From positions 1 through 56,210 of the forward strand of contig JAKPHK010000026.1 of the NCBI GenBank assembly GCA_029550345.1: 56,210 bases of DNA. Reading direction: 5' to 3'. The notes under the pieces are model-generated. The model saw nothing but the letters and a program-made list of their open reading frames with translations. It was not told the DNA's origin and did not search any database. Positions 52,474 to 56,210 of the stretch are shown here, piece after piece (within the stretch, counting starts at the first letter, position 1; every line of letters starts with the position of its first letter). The translations under genes were made by a program, and so were the position numbers. Origin of the DNA: Pseudomonadota bacterium (GTDB taxonomy: Bacteria > Pseudomonadota > Alphaproteobacteria > Sphingomonadales > Sphingomonadaceae).

Positions 52474-55400
52474 GCTGCGTTCTCCCCTGCGGCCAGCGGG
52501 CCTTCGAGCCAGTCGACCTTTTCAAGCTTACGAACGATGACGTATTCGTCGCGGTTGGAGCCGACGGTGCCGTAGTAATTGAAGCCGTAGGCCTGCTGGA
52601 CGTAGCCGCCGATCATGTGGGTCGGTTTCAGGATCGCGCGGGTCACGGAATTGTGGATCCCCCCGCGCTGGCCGGTCAGCGGCGATCCCGGCACGTTAAC
52701 GATCTTTTCCTGCGCATGGTACATGAACAGGGTACCCTCCTTCATCCGCTGCGAGACGACCACGCGGGCCACCAGCGCACCGTTGGCGTTGAAGGTTTCG
52801 ACCCAGTCGTTGTCGACAAGACCCGCCTTGGCGGCATCCACCTCGCTCATCCACACGATCGGCCCGCCGCGCGACAGGGTCAGCATCAGCTGGTTGTCGG
52901 TGTAAGTGGAATGGATCCCCCACTTCTGGTGCGGCGTGATGAAGTTCAGGATGACGTGCGGCTGGCCCGCCGCCTGATCGAGCATCGGCTTGACCGCCTT
53001 GGTGTCGATCGGCGGGCGATAGACGCACAGAGCCTCGCCAAAGGCGCGCATCCACTTGTGGTCCTGATAGAGCTGCTGCCGGCCCGTCAGGGTGCGCCAG
53101 GGGATCAGTTCGTGGACGTTGGTGTAGCCGGCGTTGTAGCAGACATGCTCGCTTTCAAGGCCCGACCAGATCGGCGAGGAGATGATCTTGCGCGGCTGCG
53201 CCTGGATGTCGCGGAAGCGAATCTTCTCGTCTTCCTTGGGGAGCGCCAGATGGGCGTGTTCGCGCCCGGTGAAGGTCGAGAGCGATTCCCACGCCTTGAC
53301 CGCGACTTCGCCATTGGTTTCCGGCGCGAGCATCAGCAGCACTTCGGCCGCATCGATCGCGGTGTCGATCCGGGCCATGCCCTTGGTCGGCCCGTCTGCG
53401 GTGACCGTGCCGTTAAGCTTGCGCAGCCCCTCAACCTCGTGCCCGGTCTGCCAGGACATGCCCTTGCCGCCGTTGCCAAGCTTGTCCATCAGCGGCCCCA
53501 GCGCAGTGAACCGCTTGTAGAGGTTCGGATAGTCCCGCTCCACCAGCGCGACATTGGCCATGGTCTTGCCGGGAATCGGCTCAACCTGGCCCTCGCCCCA
53601 GTCGGCGACGTCGAACGGCTGGGCAATTTCGCCGGGGGTGTCATGCTGGATCGGGACCATGACCAGATCCTGTTCCACCCCCAGCACTTCAGGAGCCACT
53701 TCAGAGAAGGTCTTGGCGATCCCCTTGTATATCTCCCAGTCGCTTTTCGATTCCCACACCGGGTCGACCGCTGCCGACAGCGGGTGGATGAACGGGTGCA
53801 TGTCGGACGTGTTGAGGTCGTCCTTTTCGTACCAGCTGGCGGTCGGCAGGACGATGTCGGAATATACGCAGCTCGTCGACATCCGGAAGTCGAGCGTGAC
53901 CAGCAGGTCCAGCTTCCCCTTCGGCGCTTCGTCGTGCCATTTCACGTCCTTGGGCTTTTGCTGGCCCATTTCGCCCAGGTCCTTGCCCTGCACGCCGTGC
54001 GCCGTGCCGAGGAGGTGCTTGAGGAAATACTCGTGCCCCTTGCCGGACGAGCCCAGCAGGTTGGAGCGCCAGACGAACATGTTGCGCGGCCAGTTGGCCT
54101 CGTCATCAGGGTCCAGGCAGGACAGCTCCAGATCGCCCGCCTTGAGCGCCTGCGCCACGTAGTCCTTTGGCTCCATGCCGCTGGCCTTGGCCGCCTTGCC
54201 CACTTCCAGCGGGTTGGTCTTGAGCTGCGGCGCCGATGGCAGCCAGCCCATCCGTTCGGCCCGGACGTTGTAATCGATCAGGCTGGCGTCCCAGTCGCCC
54301 TTGGGCGCAGTGGGCGAAAGGATTTCGCTGACCCCCAGCGTTTCGTACCGCCACTGATCGGTGTGGGCATAGAAGAAGCTGGTGGAGTTCATCTGCCGGG
54401 GCGGACGGTTCCAGTCGAGCGCAAAGGCCAGCGGCAACCACCCGGTCTGCGGTCGCAGCTTTTCCTGGCCCACATAGTGCGACCAGCCGCCGCCCGACTG
54501 GCCGACGCAGCCGCACATCACCAGCAGGTTGATGATCCCGCGGTAATTCATGTCCATGTGATACCAGTGGTTGAGCCCCGCCCCCAGAATCACCATCGAC
54601 TTGCCATTGGTGGCCTCGGCATTGGCCGCGAATTCACGTGCCGCCGTGATGATCGCGTCAGCGGGGACCCCGGTGATCTTTTCCGCCCATGCGGGCGTGT
54701 AGGGCGCGGAATCGCTGAAGTCGCGGGCCACGAAGTCCCCGCCCAGCCCCCGGTCGAGGCCGTAGTTGGCGCAGAGCAGGTCGAACACCGTGGCGACGAA
54801 CGTGCGGCCTTCTTTCAGGTCCAGCTGCCGCACCGGCACGCGCTTCAGCAGCACGTCGGGATGGTCGGTGCCCTGGAAGTGATCATGCTCGCGGTTGCCG
54901 AAATAGGGGAAGGCAACGTCGACGACTTCGTCATGATCCTTGTCGAGGATCGCGGTCATCCGCAGTTTGACATCAGCGCCGTGGCCGTCCTTTTCCTCCA
55001 GGTTCCACTTGCCCTTTTCGCCCCAGCGGAATCCGGCCGAACCCGACGGGGCGACCACTTCGTCGCTCGCCTCGTCAATCGCGACGGTTTTCCATTCCGG
55101 GTGGTTCTGTTCGCCCAACTCGCCCTTGAAATCACTGGCGCGCAGCAGGCGTTCGGGCACCAGCTTGCCGTCCTGTTCGATCAGGCGGACCAGCATCGGC
55201 ATGTCGGAATAGCGGCGGCAGTAGTCCGAAATAGGGCACCTGCCGGTCGAGGTGGAACTCGCGCAGGATCACGTGGCCCATCGCCATGGCCAGCGCCGCG
55301 TCGGTGCCCTGCTTGGGGTTGAGCCACAAGTCGGCGAACTTGGTTGCCTCGGCATAGTCCGGGCTGACCACCGCCACCTTGGCCCCGCGATAGCGCGCCT

Positions 55401-56202
55401 CGGTCATGAAGTGGGCGTCGGGGGTGCGCGTCTGCGGCACGTTCGATCCCCACAACATCAGGAACCCGGCATTGTACCAGTCAGCGCTTTCAGGAACGTC
55501 GGTCTGCTCGCCCCATGTCATCGGGCTGGCCGGCGGCAGATCGCAGTACCAGTCATAAAAGCTCATGCAGGTGCCGCCGAGCAGCGAGAGATAGCGCGAT
55601 CCCGCCGCATAGCTGACCATCGACATCGCCGGGATCGGGGAGAACCCGATCACCCGGTCCGGGCCCCATTGCTTCGCGGTGTAGGCATTGGCCGCCGCGA
55701 TGATCTCGTTCACTTCGTCCCAGGTCGAGCGGACGAAGCCGCCATGGCCGCGGATCGCGGTATAGCTCTTGCGCTTGACCGGATCGTTCTGGATCGACGC
55801 CCAGGCCGCTACCGGGGGCAGATCCTTGCGCGCCGCGCGCCACAGCTTGACCAGCCGCTTGCGGATCAGCGGGTACTTCAGCCGCTGCGCCGAATAGATG
55901 TACCAGCTGTAGCTCGCCCCGCGCGGGCAGCCGCGCGGCTCGTGGTTGGGCAGGTCCGGCCGGGTGCGCGGATAGTCGGTCTGCTGCGTCTCCCAGGTGA
56001 CGATCCCGGACTTCACGTAGATCTTCCAGCTGCACGAGCCCGTGCAGTTCACCCCATGGGTCGAGCGCACGATCTTGTCGTGCTGCCAGCGCCCGCGGTA
56101 CGCCTTCTCCCAGGCGCGGCTTTCGGTGGTGGTGATGCCGTGCCCTTCCGAGAACGGCGCGTTGCGCTTGAGGAAATTCAGCCGATCGAGAAGCAGGCTC
56201 AT
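52470..56202 (-). pseudogene. narG: Respiratory nitrate reductase alpha subunit, frameshifted (possible sequence error)
   Basis: Start ATG is at 56202-56200. The N-terminal part has His49, Cys53, Cys57 and Cys92 for the 4Fe-4S centre FS0 and the Mo-ligand region YDWYCDLP (Asp221), with numbering almost identical to E. coli NarG. At 55227, between the codons for VPYF and DYCRRYSDMP, one base stands where a whole codon is expected, so two bases appear to be lost. Restoring them gives 1244 residues, as for NarG. The rest is intact to the end (VGSNRDEYVIVRK). The first nine window-edge bases upstream read as another gene's stop (TGATG). Confidence 0.9.
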
Positions 56203-56210
56203 CAGGCACT

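Noticed and set aside
50818..52575. A 585-codon open frame opposite narH
   Set aside because: Same high-GC antisense effect; composition is not protein-like and narH has all its Cys motifs.
55215..55240. Programmed frameshift or selenocysteine in narG
   Set aside because: No slippery heptamer and no TGA readthrough context; a two-base loss is simpler.
52617..55322. A 901-codon open frame on the plus strand, opposite narG
   Set aside because: It is a mirror of the narG coding strand in high-GC DNA, where few stops occur; it reads as His/Arg/Pro/Gly-rich low-complexity sequence with no known domain, and narG is clearly real.
1..56210. CRISPR array or ribosomal RNA
   Set aside because: No regularly spaced direct repeats and no rRNA-like sequence were seen.

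Overview
The window is high-GC DNA with densely packed, often overlapping genes. It looks like a piece of an alphaproteobacterial chromosome, most likely Sphingomonadales (Erythrobacteraceae/Sphingomonadaceae type). This rests on the gene families (DUF2585, DUF1294, DUF2946, CrtI, monofunctional PheA, NodT-type outer-membrane factors, many ATGA start/stop overlaps) and not on a database match. There is one tRNA gene (Gly-CCC), no rRNA and no CRISPR array. Annotations are by reading and family knowledge only.

Layout, left to right. 1-5.3 kb: the end of a probable nrdA, three small envelope genes, a PepSY-type membrane protein behind a near-perfect Fur-box palindrome, nrdB, then small secreted or membrane proteins. 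5.3-8.8 kb: wecB-wecC (UDP-ManNAc/ManNAcA synthesis), divergent from a UDP-sugar epimerase. 8.9-12.1 kb: dcd, a saccharopine-dehydrogenase-like enzyme and an MFS carrier. 11.9-17.2 kb: a TetR repressor, two tandem palindromic operators and a divergent aromatic meta-cleavage set (extradiol dioxygenase, FAH-family hydrolase, flavoprotein hydroxylase), then an aminotransferase. 17.2-18.9 kb: moaB-moeA, first copy. 18.9-23.6 kb: a NodT/MacA/MacB-type tripartite efflux operon whose ATPase is broken by a 7-C homopolymer. 23.7-28.0 kb: envelope and housekeeping genes, including a Tat-type L,D-transpeptidase, a retropepsin-like protease and ispG. 28.1-32.8 kb: a TonB receptor with a DUF2946 partner (probably a metal, perhaps copper, system), two GNAT acetyltransferases and an exported isoaspartyl peptidase. 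32.8-42.1 kb: a long minus-strand block, crtI-LOG-pheA followed by DUF4129-DUF4350-MoxR-DUF58-SpoIIM-RDD. 42.2-45.0 kb: DUF2585, a Baeyer-Villiger-type monooxygenase and a hotdog thioesterase.

45.2-56.2 kb is the most distinctive part. tRNA-Gly is followed by a scar made of an IS3-family transposase tail and the N-terminal stub of a P4-type integrase, then an AT-richer gene-free stretch. Beyond it lies a minus-strand nitrate respiration operon, narG-narH-narJ-narI-ppiC-moaA-moaB-moeA. It carries its own molybdenum cofactor genes, so moaB-moeA is present twice in the window. narG reads as full length only if a two-base deletion is repaired.

How the genes work together: the nar operon makes a membrane nitrate reductase (NarGHI), its chaperone NarJ, a prolyl isomerase and molybdopterin enzymes in one transcript. 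The TetR cluster would ring-hydroxylate, cleave and hydrolyse an aromatic compound. The MoxR cluster pairs an AAA+ ATPase with a set of membrane proteins of unknown purpose. The best candidates for something under-described are that cluster, the self-contained nar island, and the GTAAC-N5-GTAAC element in front of the efflux operon.
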